Shown here: positions 43,040 to 52,689 of the stretch, one piece after another
How positions within the stretch are numbered: position 1 is the first letter of the stretch
How the letters are laid out: every line of letters begins with the position of its first letter
From: Ancylobacter koreensis
Lineage (GTDB): Bacteria > Pseudomonadota > Alphaproteobacteria > Rhizobiales > Xanthobacteraceae
Direction of reading: 5' to 3'
Assembly: GCF_023016525.1 (NCBI RefSeq)
Contig: NZ_JALKCG010000001.1
Span: 1,240,001 to 1,304,000 of the forward strand
Length of the DNA stretch: 64,000 nt
The notes under the pieces: generated by a model
Database searches by the model: none
Seen by the model: only the letters and a program-made list of their open reading frames with translations
What the model was told of the DNA's origin: nothing
Translations under genes and position numbers: made by a program

Positions 43040-46000
43040 TCAGAACTGGACCTTGAGCGTCGCGTTGAAGCCGTTCTGGGTGGTGGCGTCGCCGAACTGG
43101 CCGGAATAGCTGGCGCCGAGGGTGACGGCGTCGGTGAGCATCACGTCGAGGCCGGCCTCCACCAGCGCGGCGTCCTCGGCGATGGGCACGCCCGTCACGG
43201 TGAACGGCACGCTGCCGCTGGCGAAGCTCTGCGTCGCCTCGGGCGTTATGTCGCCGAAGGCGTGCTGCCAGCCCAGCGCCCCGCGCAGCCGCGCCGCCGC
43301 CGTGCCGAGCGTGATGTCCTTCTCCATGCGGATGCCGAGCGTGGTGAAGCTGGTGTCCATGTCGGCGGAGGCCACGTCCAGCGCGGCGCTGCCGCCCTGC
43401 TCGGTGAAGCCGTCGCGGTTCAGCCGCACATAGGCGAGGGCGGCGAAGGGCTCGAAGGCGGCCCATGGCGTCTGGATCGCGTAGCCGATCTCGCCGAAGG
43501 CCTGGAACAGGCCGGCGTCGTAATCGGCCTTGAGCTGCTGGGCGATGCCGGGGAACAACACCGCGCGCTGGCTTTCGACGTCGTTCCAGCCATAGGCGAG
43601 GCCGGTGCGCAGGGCGAGCGGGCCCCAGGAATTACCGGCATAGGCGCCGAGCGACCAGCTGTCGGCCGAGCCGGAGCCACCCTCGCCGTCGAAGTCGAAG
43701 CTGGTGTAGCCATAGCCGCCGAAGACGCCGAGGCGCCAGCCCTGGCCCACGAGGGTGTCGGCGCCGATCAGCGCGCCGCCGGTGTCGGCGCTGTAGCCGG
43801 CCGCCTCGGCGGTGGAGCCGGCATCGGCCCATGAGCCGTAGCCGGTGCTCCACAGCGCGACGCCCCGTTCGGTGGTGGCGGGCAGGAGCGCGGCCTTGAG
43901 CGCGCGCCCGGCCGGGGTGGCTTCCGCCGCCGTGGGCGAGGCGGCGTAGCTGACCACGGGCTGGGCGGAAGCGCCCACCCCGCCGCCGGCGGCCCGCAGC
44001 CGGTCGAGCACCGCCTGGCGGGGGAAGCGGCTCGCATCGACGAACAGCCCCTCCACCGTGGCATGCTCCGCGCCCGAAAGCGCGTCATACGCCCCCCGCG
44101 CTGCGGCGCCATCGCCCAGCAGAACGAGCGCATTCCAGACCGGATTGGCGGGTGAGAGCGTGTCGAGGGCCGAGGCCGTCGCGCGCTGGTTCCGCGTGAA
44201 CGCGACGTCGGCGAAGCCGACATCGTTGCGGGCGAAGGACAGTGCCACGTCGTTGCCGGTGCCGGCGTCGTATTCGACCGTGGTGTCGATGAACAGCAGG
44301 GTATCCGCCGGCAGCGGGGCGAAGCTGCCGTTCACCGCGTCGACGCCGTCATTCTCGATGATGAGGTAGGGGCTGCCGAGCAGCAGAGACCCGCTGATGC
44401 CGCCGGCAATGTCGAGCGAAAGCGTCGCGTCGGCCAGCGTGACCGTGCCGTTCTTGACGACGATCCTGTCGAAGCCGTCCGGGCCGCCCTCGATGACGAG
44501 CGTGCCGGCGTTGAAATAGTCGCCCGCCACGGTCTGCGAGCCGACCGAGTTGCCCGGCCCGTGGCTGCCGCCGGCGAGGATCTTCGTCGCCTCGACCAGG
44601 CCGGTGCCGGCGAGCGTCGCGCCGCTGGCGATCTCCAGCGAACCGCCGAGCATGCCGCTTCCTCCAACGCCAACCACCAGCGTGCCGGCGGAAACCTTGG
44701 TGCTGCCGGCAAAGGCGGAACTGTCGCCGGTGAGGTTCAGCACGCCGGCGCCGGTCTTTTCCATCGAGATGCCGGCGGCGCCCGAGATGGCGCCGGACTG
44801 GGTGGCCGCGCCGCCGGCGACGGCGAGGGTGAACGCGCCCTTGTCGACCGAGATCGCGTTGTCGCTGGCGATGGTGTCCGCGAAGGCCAGCGTGCCGCCG
44901 GTCGCGTGGACCGAGGCGGTGCCGAGCGCGTCGTCGTCGCCGAGCAGCAGCGTGCCGCTGGCAATGTCGACGCGCCCGCTGAACCGGGTGTTCGCCGCCG
45001 AAATCTCGGTCTCTCCCGCCAGCACCTTCAGCGTGCCGTCGCCGGCATTCTGGGAGGTGATGGAAGAAGCGAAGGCGTAGTCCTCGGTGGTGTGGTTGAA
45101 GACGATGGTGCCCTTGCCGCCGAGCTGAACGCCGGGCGCGTCGACGATGCCGGCCGCATCGGCCGCGTCGCCATCGGCCGCGCCGATGTTCAGCGTGCCG
45201 GCGCCGCCGGCGACGCTCACCATCAGGCCGGCCGGGCCGGTGACCTCGAGCGTGCCGCCATCGGACAGCGTCGCCTCGCCGGTGCCGAGGAAGCCGATCC
45301 ACACCATGCTGGAGGCGGTGGCGGCAGAGCCCTCGCCGTCGATCAGCAGCGTTCCCTTGCCGGTGCCGGTCTGGCCGAGGCGCAGCTCCGTGCCGCTGAA
45401 GCTGCCGCCGGATTCGATCGTCATCGTGCCGGTGCCGCCATTGCCGACCTGCACCACGTCCGATGCCTCGAAGGCACCCTCATTGCTGATGAGCACGCTG
45501 CCGGTGGCCGTCAGCGTCTGGCCGATGTCGATCTGCTTGGCCGTCTCGAACAGGCTGCCCTCGCCGGAGATGACGATCTCGCCCGAGGCATTGGCATTGT
45601 TGCCGACGAAGGCGACGTTCTTCACCGAGACGACGGCGCCCTTGGTGACGTTTAGCTCGCCATGGCCGTAATCGCCGACATTGAAGATCCCGGAGGCGCC
45701 GCCCACCGTCCACTGGGTGTTCGCGCCCTCGATGTTCGCCGTTCCCGTCGCGCCGGACTGATAGCCGAGCGTGGTGGCATTATCCGTTGCCGTCGCGCCG
45801 TCGGAGAGGTTGAACGTGCCCTTGCCGGCGGCGCCGAAGACGGTGCCGCCCGTGCCGACGGCCCAGCTCGTGCCGTCGCCGGACACGTTGACGGTTCCCT
45901 CGGCGTCCTTGAGCCCGCCGGACCCGAAGGAATAGGAGGCCTCGAAAGAGGCGCCCTCGGTGATGGTGATGCTTCCGGTGCTGTACTGGCCGGCCATGAC

Positions 46001-46477
46001 CGCATAGGCATCCCACTCGGCGGCGTCGCCGGTGATGATGATCGAGCCTTCCTGGTCTCCCTTCGAGCTGAAGCCGGAATCGCTGATGGTGCCGCCGCCG
46101 GTGGTGATGAGCACGCCTTCGACCGTCAGCGTCGCGCCGCCATCGGCCGTCGAGCCGACCCACAGCGAATCGACCTGTGCGGTCTCGCCCTTCCCGATGA
46201 CCGGCATGCTGGAGCCGACGGGGGTGGTGACGACGGCGGTGCTGGACGAGCCCGGCACCGTGGCAGGATTCCAGTTGCCGGCCGTGAACCAGTCCGTATC
46301 GGTGCTGCCGGTCCAGGTCGCGGTCTGCGCCGCGGCGGGAGCGGGCAGGAACCCGCAGGCCAGCGCCAGCGAGGCTCCCGACAGCCCGGCCATCCAGCCC
46401 GACACGCGCCTTTCGCTGCGTCGGCCAGCCCACCGGGTGGCCCTCCCGCCGCCTGCGCCCTGCGTCTTCCCGTCCAT
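43040..46477 (-). CDS. Autotransporter outer-membrane protein, 1145 aa
   Basis: A type V secretion protein. An N-terminal extended signal peptide (basic stretch, then GLSGASLALACGFLPAPAAA) precedes a passenger of about 800 residues built of repeated beta-helix units, with autotransporter-associated strand motifs (GAGTLNIG, AGILTVTG-like text, SGSLLLG). The last 280 residues are the translocator beta-barrel, beginning near GVALWSTGYGSWADAG and ending in an aromatic residue (NATLKVQF). No protease or lipase triad is evident, so adhesion or surface display is likely. Internal repeats make phase or length variation plausible. Confidence 0.92.
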   Translation of the reverse strand: MDGKTQGAGGGRATRWAGRRSERRVSGWMAGLSGASLALACGFLPAPAAAQTATWTGSTDTDWFTAGNWNPATVPGSSSTAVVTTPVGSSMPVIGKGETAQVDSLWVGSTADGGATLTVEGVLITTGGGTISDSGFSSKGDQEGSIIITGDAAEWDAYAVMAGQYSTGSITITEGASFEASYSFGSGGLKDAEGTVNVSGDGTSWAVGTGGTVFGAAGKGTFNLSDGATATDNATTLGYQSGATGTANIEGANTQWTVGGASGIFNVGDYGHGELNVTKGAVVSVKNVAFVGNNANASGEIVISGEGSLFETAKQIDIGQTLTATGSVLISNEGAFEASDVVQVGNGGTGTMTIESGGSFSGTELRLGQTGTGKGTLLIDGEGSAATASSMVWIGFLGTGEATLSDGGTLEVTGPAGLMVSVAGGAGTLNIGAADGDAADAAGIVDAPGVQLGGKGTIVFNHTTEDYAFASSITSQNAGDGTLKVLAGETEISAANTRFSGRVDIASGTLLLGDDDALGTASVHATGGTLAFADTIASDNAISVDKGAFTLAVAGGAATQSGAISGAAGISMEKTGAGVLNLTGDSSAFAGSTKVSAGTLVVGVGGSGMLGGSLEIASGATLAGTGLVEATKILAGGSHGPGNSVGSQTVAGDYFNAGTLVIEGGPDGFDRIVVKNGTVTLADATLSLDIAGGISGSLLLGSPYLIIENDGVDAVNGSFAPLPADTLLFIDTTVEYDAGTGNDVALSFARNDVGFADVAFTRNQRATASALDTLSPANPVWNALVLLGDGAAARGAYDALSGAEHATVEGLFVDASRFPRQAVLDRLRAAGGGVGASAQPVVSYAASPTAAEATPAGRALKAALLPATTERGVALWSTGYGSWADAGSTAEAAGYSADTGGALIGADTLVGQGWRLGVFGGYGYTSFDFDGEGGSGSADSWSLGAYAGNSWGPLALRTGLAYGWNDVESQRAVLFPGIAQQLKADYDAGLFQAFGEIGYAIQTPWAAFEPFAALAYVRLNRDGFTEQGGSAALDVASADMDTSFTTLGIRMEKDITLGTAAARLRGALGWQHAFGDITPEATQSFASGSVPFTVTGVPIAEDAALVEAGLDVMLTDAVTLGASYSGQFGDATTQNGFNATLKVQF

Positions 46478-46848
46478 GAGCCGATCCCTTACGCGCCACC
46501 CCGGACGCCCTGTTGCCCGCTATTGCGGCCATCGTGCCCTTGGCCAGGAATTGCCGGCGGCACGCGCGCTTCCCTGTTCCGGAGATGCGAGGATCAACGG
46601 ACAGTAATTTTGAATTTCCATGTAAAACGGGACGACGCGTCGGTACGACAGCTCGTCGGAGGGCTATTTGATTCGGTCCGGTACAGCATCGTCCAGTAAG
46701 TGTAGCGTCGACAATTGGCGCAAAGCTTAACTGAGGGAGCCTGTCGCAAACCAGACTGCGGATGTTACGAGACGTCACGTGACGTTATGACTTGTTATGA
46801 AACACGTGTCGTTTCTGCCACAAGGGGAGCGAATCGACCGGCGAGCCG
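46478..46848. other. 371-bp AT-rich gap with a perfect 14-bp palindrome
   Basis: No gene is visible. ACGTCACGTGACGT (46772-46785) is a perfect palindrome, next to ACACGTGT (46802-46809) and two near-copies of TGTTACGA/TGTTATGA (46763-46770, 46793-46800). The AT-rich part at 46603-46625 probably holds the autotransporter promoter. Such clustered symmetric sites suggest control of the autotransporter, perhaps by the adjacent two-component system. Confidence 0.5.
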
Positions 46849-48882
46849 TCAGCCGAGCGGCGTGAGGCGCAGCGAGAGGCGCGTGCCTTCCGCTTCGTTG
46901 CTGACGATGTCGAACACGGCGCCGTGGGCATCGGCGATGCGCTGGACCAGCGAGAGGCCGAGCCCGGTGCCCTCGATGTCGGCGGCGTTGGAGGCGCGGT
47001 AGCCACGCTCGCGCACGCGCTCGATCTCGTCGGGCGGAATGCCGATGCCGGTGTCGGCCACCTCCAGGACGACGTGGCCGCCCGTGTCGAGGAAACACCG
47101 TACGCGCACCGGCCCGTTGCCCGGACCGGCGAACTTCACCGCATTGTCGATGAGGTTCATGAGCGCGGCGACGAGCAGTTCGGCATCGGCCGACACACGC
47201 ACCGCGCCGGCGCCCTCGGCGACCTCCAGCTCGATGCCGGCCGACTGCGCCAGATCGCGCGCGCGGCCGACGGCGGTCTCCACGACCGTGCCCGCCGGCA
47301 CGGGCGCCAGCGCCGGCCGGAAGGCGGCGCCCTCCAGCCGGCTGCGCGAAATGTGGAAGCGCAGCAGCTCGACGAGCCGGGCGACCGCCCGCCGGACGCG
47401 CCGGATGCGGTCGGCATTGGCGGTGTCGGACGGCGGTAGGCTGAGCGCGATGGTGTCGATGTTGCTGCCGATCGAGGCCAGCGGCGTGCGGTACTGATGC
47501 GACAGCACCTCCATGAAGCGCACCTCGCGCCTGCGCGCTTCGAGTTCCGCCTCCAGCGCCTCCTCCGCCGTCCGGCGGGCGGCGACCAGCTCGTCCGTGC
47601 GCTGGGCGACGAGGGCGTTCGCCCGGTCCTCCGCCTCGCGCGAGAGCGCCAGCGCGGCCTCTGCCATCTGCCGGTTCTGCACCTCGGCAAGGCGCAGCCG
47701 CGCGCCCAGTCCGCCGGTCAGCAGCAGCGTGTAGAGCAGCACGCCGATGCCATAGCTGTGCGTGACCCAGTTCGGCAGCGGGAAGAGGCCCATGCGCTGG
47801 ACGACGGTGGCCACCAGGCCGAGCCAGAAGAGGACGTAGGCGATGGCCCGCAGGCTGGAGCCGAGCCCCTGTTCGCGCGCGCAGAACACCGCCCGCGCCG
47901 CCGCCACCGTGGAGAAGGCGGCGATCAGGATGTTGCCGGCGGGGATGACCATCCGGTTATAGCCGAGCAGCGCGGCCAGCCCGCCGAGGATGCCGAGCAC
48001 CGCCGCGATGTCGAACAGCCGCCCCAGCCACGGCGTGCGCCGGCGCAGGTCGAGCACGCTCGCGGTGGTCAGCGACCAAAAGGTCACGCCGAGCCAGTAG
48101 GCCGTCATGTGGAACAGGTCGTGCCCGTTTCCCCCGCCGGGGAACCACAGCAGCCGGGCGACGCCGAGATTGGCGCAATAGACGAGGATGGTCGTCACGC
48201 TGCTCGCCGCCAGCAGCAGGTAGTATGCCTTGCGCTCGAAATGGAAGAAGACGAACTGGATCAGCACCAGTATCGCCATGCCGCCGAACCAGAAACCGTA
48301 GCCCAGCCCCATGAGCACGGCGCGCTGCGCCGCTTGCGCCGCCGGATAGAGGTCCAGCGACAGGTTCAGCGAGGTGTTCAGGCTGACGAGGCGCAGATAG
48401 ACCAGCGTCGTCTCGCCATCGCGCAGGTCGAGCGGAAGTTCGCCGTAGAGCGTGGCGACGACCGCCGGCAGCGGACGGTGGTCGCCCAGCGCGAAGCTGT
48501 GGAAATCCTGCGCCCTCAGCCCGGGGCGGAGCTGTGCCACATAGGCGTCGACGATGTCGAAGGTGGCGGGCGAGAGTGCCAGCGCGCCCGCCCGCGTGGC
48601 GTAGGCCTTCGCCTCGACGCGCAGCCACACCACATCCGACGAGGTGCCGATGTTGATGCCGTTCGACGCGATGTGCTGGAACTGGTTCCCCCGCGCCAGC
48701 ACGTCGTCCAGCGTCAGCGTGCCGGCGGGGTCGCGCAGCACGGCGAGCTCGGTATCGACCTCGAACCAGTCATTGGCGACGGTCCGCGCCGCCGCAGGCG
48801 ATCCGCACGCGCAGAGAACCGCCAGCGCGAGGCACAGCGCCGGCAGCAGGCCGGCGATCGACGGGAGGCAGACCCGGCGCAT
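46849..48882 (-). CDS. Sensor histidine kinase with 7TM-DISM sensor
   Basis: A 677-aa membrane kinase: signal peptide (LPALCLALAVLCACGSPAAA), periplasmic 7TMR-DISMED2-type domain (about 30-175), seven transmembrane helices (about 185-390), a coiled coil, then the kinase. The H box is EVLSHQYRTPLASIGSNID, the N box MNLIDNAVKFAGPG, the G1 box VADTGIGIPPDE and G2 GTGLGLSLVQRIADAH. It phosphorylates the divergent response regulator. The stimulus is unknown, though this sensor class often binds carbohydrates or cell-wall signals. Confidence 0.92.
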   Translation of the reverse strand: MRRVCLPSIAGLLPALCLALAVLCACGSPAAARTVANDWFEVDTELAVLRDPAGTLTLDDVLARGNQFQHIASNGINIGTSSDVVWLRVEAKAYATRAGALALSPATFDIVDAYVAQLRPGLRAQDFHSFALGDHRPLPAVVATLYGELPLDLRDGETTLVYLRLVSLNTSLNLSLDLYPAAQAAQRAVLMGLGYGFWFGGMAILVLIQFVFFHFERKAYYLLLAASSVTTILVYCANLGVARLLWFPGGGNGHDLFHMTAYWLGVTFWSLTTASVLDLRRRTPWLGRLFDIAAVLGILGGLAALLGYNRMVIPAGNILIAAFSTVAAARAVFCAREQGLGSSLRAIAYVLFWLGLVATVVQRMGLFPLPNWVTHSYGIGVLLYTLLLTGGLGARLRLAEVQNRQMAEAALALSREAEDRANALVAQRTDELVAARRTAEEALEAELEARRREVRFMEVLSHQYRTPLASIGSNIDTIALSLPPSDTANADRIRRVRRAVARLVELLRFHISRSRLEGAAFRPALAPVPAGTVVETAVGRARDLAQSAGIELEVAEGAGAVRVSADAELLVAALMNLIDNAVKFAGPGNGPVRVRCFLDTGGHVVLEVADTGIGIPPDEIERVRERGYRASNAADIEGTGLGLSLVQRIADAHGAVFDIVSNEAEGTRLSLRLTPLG

Positions 48883-48936
48883 GGTTGTCCGTCACTTCGA
48901 TTGCTGGCAGTTTGTTGGTACCATCATGATCGAGCG

Positions 48937-49776
48937 GTGTCTGCCGTGCAAAGCATCTCCCCTTCGTCTTTTCCCGAGCCGGACAGGGACGCGCGGGCGC
49001 CCGCCGACGCGGCGCGCGTGCTGATGGTGGAGGACGATCCGGACCTGCGGGACGGGTTGAGCGAGTATCTTCGCCTGCGCGGGCTGGAAGTGACCGCCGT
49101 CGGCACCGGGCTCGCCTTCCTGCAGGCGTGGCGCGCCGGGGCTTTCGACGTCGTCGTGCTCGACGTGAACCTGCCGGACACCACCGGCTATGCGCTGGCC
49201 CGGACGCTGAGCGGGCAGCGGAACGAGATCGGCATCGTCATGCTGACCGCGCGAAGCGAGCGCGAGGACCGGGTGCGCGGCTACGAGGAAGGGGCGGATA
49301 TCTATCTGGCCAAGCCCGCCGACAGCGAGGAACTCGTGCTGGCGATCCGCAACCTCGCGCGGCGGGTGGCGGCCGCGCGCAAGCGCGCCGCGCACGATGC
49401 GGCCAGCGTTCCGGCGATGGAGACGAGGAGCTGGCTGCTCGACCTCACGCGCCAGCGGCTGGTGACGCCGGGCGGCGCGGGCATGCATCTGACCGGGCGG
49501 GAGCAGGTGCTGGTGAAGGCCATTGCGCTGGCGGCGGGCGAGCCCGTGTCACGCCAGCATCTGGCGCGGCTGCTCGGTCACGCCGACCGCGACGTCGCCA
49601 GCCGTGCCGTCGACGCCATCCTGTTCCGCCTGCGCCGCAAGGCGGCTGAGCATGGGGTCGAACTGCCGCTGTCCGGCCTGCATTCCGTGGGCCTGCGGTT
49701 CACCGGCCCGGTGGTCGTGCACCCGGCGGAAGCGCGGGCCGGGACCGGCCCTGCCGGCTCCTTGCCGCCTCAGTAG
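48937..49776 (+). CDS. OmpR-family response regulator
   Basis: A 279-aa regulator with a receiver domain (VLMVEDDPDLRDGLSEYLRL, phospho-Asp in VVVLDVNLPD, Thr in IVMLTARSERED, Lys in YLAKPADSEE) and a winged-helix DNA-binding domain (LTRQRLVTPGGAGMHLTGRE and on). No ATG is available in frame; GTG 48937 or GTG 48946 must serve as start. It is divergent from the kinase with a 54-bp gap, so both share a control region. Its end overlaps the convergent gshA by 7 bases. Confidence 0.88.
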   Translation: MSAVQSISPSSFPEPDRDARAPADAARVLMVEDDPDLRDGLSEYLRLRGLEVTAVGTGLAFLQAWRAGAFDVVVLDVNLPDTTGYALARTLSGQRNEIGIVMLTARSEREDRVRGYEEGADIYLAKPADSEELVLAIRNLARRVAAARKRAAHDAASVPAMETRSWLLDLTRQRLVTPGGAGMHLTGREQVLVKAIALAAGEPVSRQHLARLLGHADRDVASRAVDAILFRLRRKAAEHGVELPLSGLHSVGLRFTGPVVVHPAEARAGTGPAGSLPPQ

Positions 49777-51140
49777 GCGCATTCCTCGAAGAGCGGCTCC
49801 ACCGAGCGGTTCCACTCTGTGTCAAAGCGGGCGAGCAGCACCTCGGCCGGGGTGAGGCCGGTGGCGAGGCTCTCCTCCAGCGGCTTGAGGAAGCGCGTCT
49901 CGTCGCGGCCCTGGCTGTCGCGCCTGTCGCGGCGGGCGAGGCCCGCGCGGGCGATGTCGACCACCTCGCGCGCGACCTCGATCAGCGGGCGGCCGGCGAC
50001 CTGCGCCTTCAGGCCGAGCCTGGGCACGTCGTCGCGCAACTGCTGGCGCTCCTGCGCCGTCCAGCCCTCGGCGAGGTCCCAGGCGGCGTCGAGGCTCGCG
50101 CTGTCGTAATAGAGCCCGGTCCACAGCGCGGGCAGGGCGCACAGGTTCGCCCACGGCCCGCCATCGGCGCCGCGCATTTCGAGGTAACGCTTCAGCCGCA
50201 CCTCGGGGAAGATGGTGGAGAGGTGGTTGGCCCAGTCCGAGACGGTGGCCGTCTCGCCCGGCACCGCCGGATGGCGCCCCGCCAGCAGGTCGCGGAAGGA
50301 GGAGCCGGCGACGTCGATATAGGTGTCGCCGCGCTTGATGAAGTACATCGGCACGTCGAGCGCATAGTCGACGTAACGCTCGAAGCCCATGCCCTCCTCG
50401 AAGGCGAAGGGCAGCATGCCGGAGCGGTTATTGTCGGTGTCGCGCCAGATCTCCGAGCGGTACGACAGGAAGCCGTTCGGCTTGCCCTCGGTGAAGGGCG
50501 AATTGGCGAACAGCGCGGTTGTGATGGGCTGCAGCGCGAGGCCGACGCGCAGCTTCTTCACCATGTCGGCTTCCGAGGCGAAGTCGAGATTCACCTGCAC
50601 GGTGCAGGTGCGGAACATCATGTCGAGGCCGTGCGTGCCGATCTTCGGCATGTAGTCGGCCATGATGCGGTAGCGGCCCTTGGGCATCACCGGCGTCTGC
50701 GCCAGCGTCCATTTCGGGCTCATGCCGAGGCCTAGGAAGCCGAAGCCGAGCGGCGTCGCCACCTCGCGCACCTGTTCGAGATGCGAATTCACTTCGGCGC
50801 AGGTCTCGTGGACGGTCAGCAGCGGCGCGCCGGACAGCTCGAACTGTCCGCCCGGCTCCAGCGAGATCGCCCCGCCGCCCACATTGTCGGCGAGACCGAT
50901 GATGGTCTCGCCTTCCATGATCGGCTCCCAGCAGTTCAGCGCCTGCATGCCTTCCAGCAGCGCGCGGATGCCGTTCTCGCCCTCGTAGGGCACGGGCTCG
51001 TGACCCTTCAGCGTGAAGGGAAACTTCTCGTGCTCCGTGCCGATGCGGAATTTCGACGGCGCCTTGTTGCCCGCTTCGAGCCAGGCGACGAGTTCGTCGC
51101 GGCGTTCGATGGGCTGCGTGTCGATCTGGTCTCGCGCCAT
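49770..51140 (-). CDS. gshA: Glutamate--cysteine ligase
   Basis: This 456-aa enzyme makes gamma-glutamylcysteine, the first step of glutathione synthesis. It is the alphaproteobacterial/plant-type GCS2 protein: FRIGTEHEKFPFTLKGHEPV, EPGGQFELSGAPLLTVHETC, and YVDYALDVPMYFIKRGDTYI are characteristic. ATG 51140 has CGGAG 9 bases upstream. Convergent with the response regulator; 124 bp downstream of the YbdK-like ligase on the same strand. Confidence 0.95.
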   Translation of the reverse strand: MARDQIDTQPIERRDELVAWLEAGNKAPSKFRIGTEHEKFPFTLKGHEPVPYEGENGIRALLEGMQALNCWEPIMEGETIIGLADNVGGGAISLEPGGQFELSGAPLLTVHETCAEVNSHLEQVREVATPLGFGFLGLGMSPKWTLAQTPVMPKGRYRIMADYMPKIGTHGLDMMFRTCTVQVNLDFASEADMVKKLRVGLALQPITTALFANSPFTEGKPNGFLSYRSEIWRDTDNNRSGMLPFAFEEGMGFERYVDYALDVPMYFIKRGDTYIDVAGSSFRDLLAGRHPAVPGETATVSDWANHLSTIFPEVRLKRYLEMRGADGGPWANLCALPALWTGLYYDSASLDAAWDLAEGWTAQERQQLRDDVPRLGLKAQVAGRPLIEVAREVVDIARAGLARRDRRDSQGRDETRFLKPLEESLATGLTPAEVLLARFDTEWNRSVEPLFEECAY

Positions 51141-51264
51141 GGAAAACTCCGGCCGGCGTGCTGGGGCGCGAGACCATACACAGGCGGACGGTGGACGCAA
51201 ATCGCCGTAACTACCGATGGAAAACGGGGAATGCGCGCCGGCGCGCACTCCCTTGCGTCATGCC

Positions 51265-52389
51265 TCACTGCGCAGAGGCGTGGGCGAGCCAGGTCTTCAC
51301 CGCGTTCAGCGCCTCGCTGCGGTTGCCGGTGCGGTGGGCGGCTTCCTGATAGACGGCGATCTGGATGTCGGCGCTGGTGCCGCCGCTGATGATGGTGCGC
51401 AGGTGGTTGAGCTCGTCGAGCCCGCCGAGCGCCTCCGCGTCGTCGTGCAGCCGGTCGATCAGCGCCTCCACCACCTGCGCCACCGGCACCGCCTCGCGGG
51501 CGTCGCGGTCGACGAAGCTGCCATGGATGCCATAGCGCTGGGCGCGCCACTTGTTCTCCACCGCGATGGCGCGGTCCACCGCGTCGATGCCGGCATTGAG
51601 CTTCCGGTCACGCACGAGATGGCGCACCAGCGCGCGGTAGAGCGCGGCGATGGCGACCGAATCCTCCACCCGCGTGCAGCTGTCGGGCGCGCGCAGCTCC
51701 AGCGTCGGGTGCTTTTCCGAGGGGCGGATGGTCCACCAGACATAGCTCGAATCGCGGATCGCCCGCGCGGCCACCAGCGCGTCGATATAGTCGCGATAGT
51801 CCTTGGCGCTCTCGAACAGCTCGGGCAGGCCGGTGCGCGGCAACTCGTCATAGGCGGCGAGCCGGTAGCCCATCAGCCCGGTGCGCTTGGATTCCCAGAA
51901 GGGCGAGGAGGTCGACAGCGCCACGAAGACCGGCAGATAGGGCAGGATGCGGCGCATGACGTCGATACGCAGGTCGGCGTCCGGCAGTTCGACATGCACA
52001 TGCATGCCGCACAGCATGTTGCGCTCGCCGAGCATCTGCAGGTCGTGCATCAGCCCGTCATAGCGCTGCGTCGGCGTGCGCTTGCCGGTCTGCCAGCTTG
52101 CGGTGGGGTGGGTGCCGGCGGCGAGAAAGGCGAGGTCGAAGCCGCCCGCCACCTCGGAAAGCCCGCGCCGCAGCCCGTGCAGTTCGCGCCGCGCCTCGCC
52201 CGCGCTGATATGCGGGGCGGTCATCACCTCGATCTGCGACTGCAGCATCTCGCCGGTCACGGCGCCGCCGAGCGCGCCCTTCACCTGGTCCATGAAGGCG
52301 GCCGGCATGCGGCGCACCGCGCTCTTGGTCTCGCCTTCGATGATGAAATATTCTTCCTCGATGCCGATACGGTATTCTTCCGTCGCCAT
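51265..52389 (-). CDS. YbdK-type carboxylate-amine ligase (GCS2 family)
   Basis: A 374-aa ATP-dependent ligase related to GshA. The start [20 protein letters not shown] and [20 protein letters not shown] are typical of Ybd[21 protein letters not shown] and the GMHVH motif belong to the catalytic core. YbdK proteins have weak glutamate-cysteine ligase activity and a poorly known physiological role. It is upstream of gshA on the same strand. Confidence 0.9.
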   Translation of the reverse strand: MATEEYRIGIEEEYFIIEGETKSAVRRMPAAFMDQVKGALGGAVTGEMLQSQIEVMTAPHISAGEARRELHGLRRGLSEVAGGFDLAFLAAGTHPTASWQTGKRTPTQRYDGLMHDLQMLGERNMLCGMHVHVELPDADLRIDVMRRILPYLPVFVALSTSSPFWESKRTGLMGYRLAAYDELPRTGLPELFESAKDYRDYIDALVAARAIRDSSYVWWTIRPSEKHPTLELRAPDSCTRVEDSVAIAALYRALVRHLVRDRKLNAGIDAVDRAIAVENKWRAQRYGIHGSFVDRDAREAVPVAQVVEALIDRLHDDAEALGGLDELNHLRTIISGGTSADIQIAVYQEAAHRTGNRSEALNAVKTWLAHASAQ

Positions 52390-52689
52390 GGCGTGGTTCC
52401 CCGCACTCTTCGCGCCGCGACCCGGTGCAGCATGCGTGTTTCATGCTTAGCCGACGCAGAATCGGCCTGATCGCGATTCGACAGCGTGATGATGGAAAAG
52501 TAAGACCGGAGTGTGACCTGCGGACGAGGCGAGTTCTTGTCTTAAAACACGTGTTTTTATTACAATTATCGAGTTACAGGACGCGTACTACCTGCGGCTG
52601 CGCATGTTTCACTCCGGTGCGCCCGGACGCGGTGCCCGTAAGGAGCGGCCGATTCACGGGAGTCTCGGTGCCCGCTAACGCGCCCGGCC
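52390..52689. other. 300-bp gap with palindrome AAAACACGTGTTTT
   Basis: The perfect 14-bp palindrome at 52544-52557 shares its core ACACGTGT with 46802-46809. With its T and A flanks it could be a bidirectional terminator (rsmE runs toward it) or a regulator site. The promoter of the YbdK-like gene should lie in the right part. No gene is seen. Confidence 0.5.
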
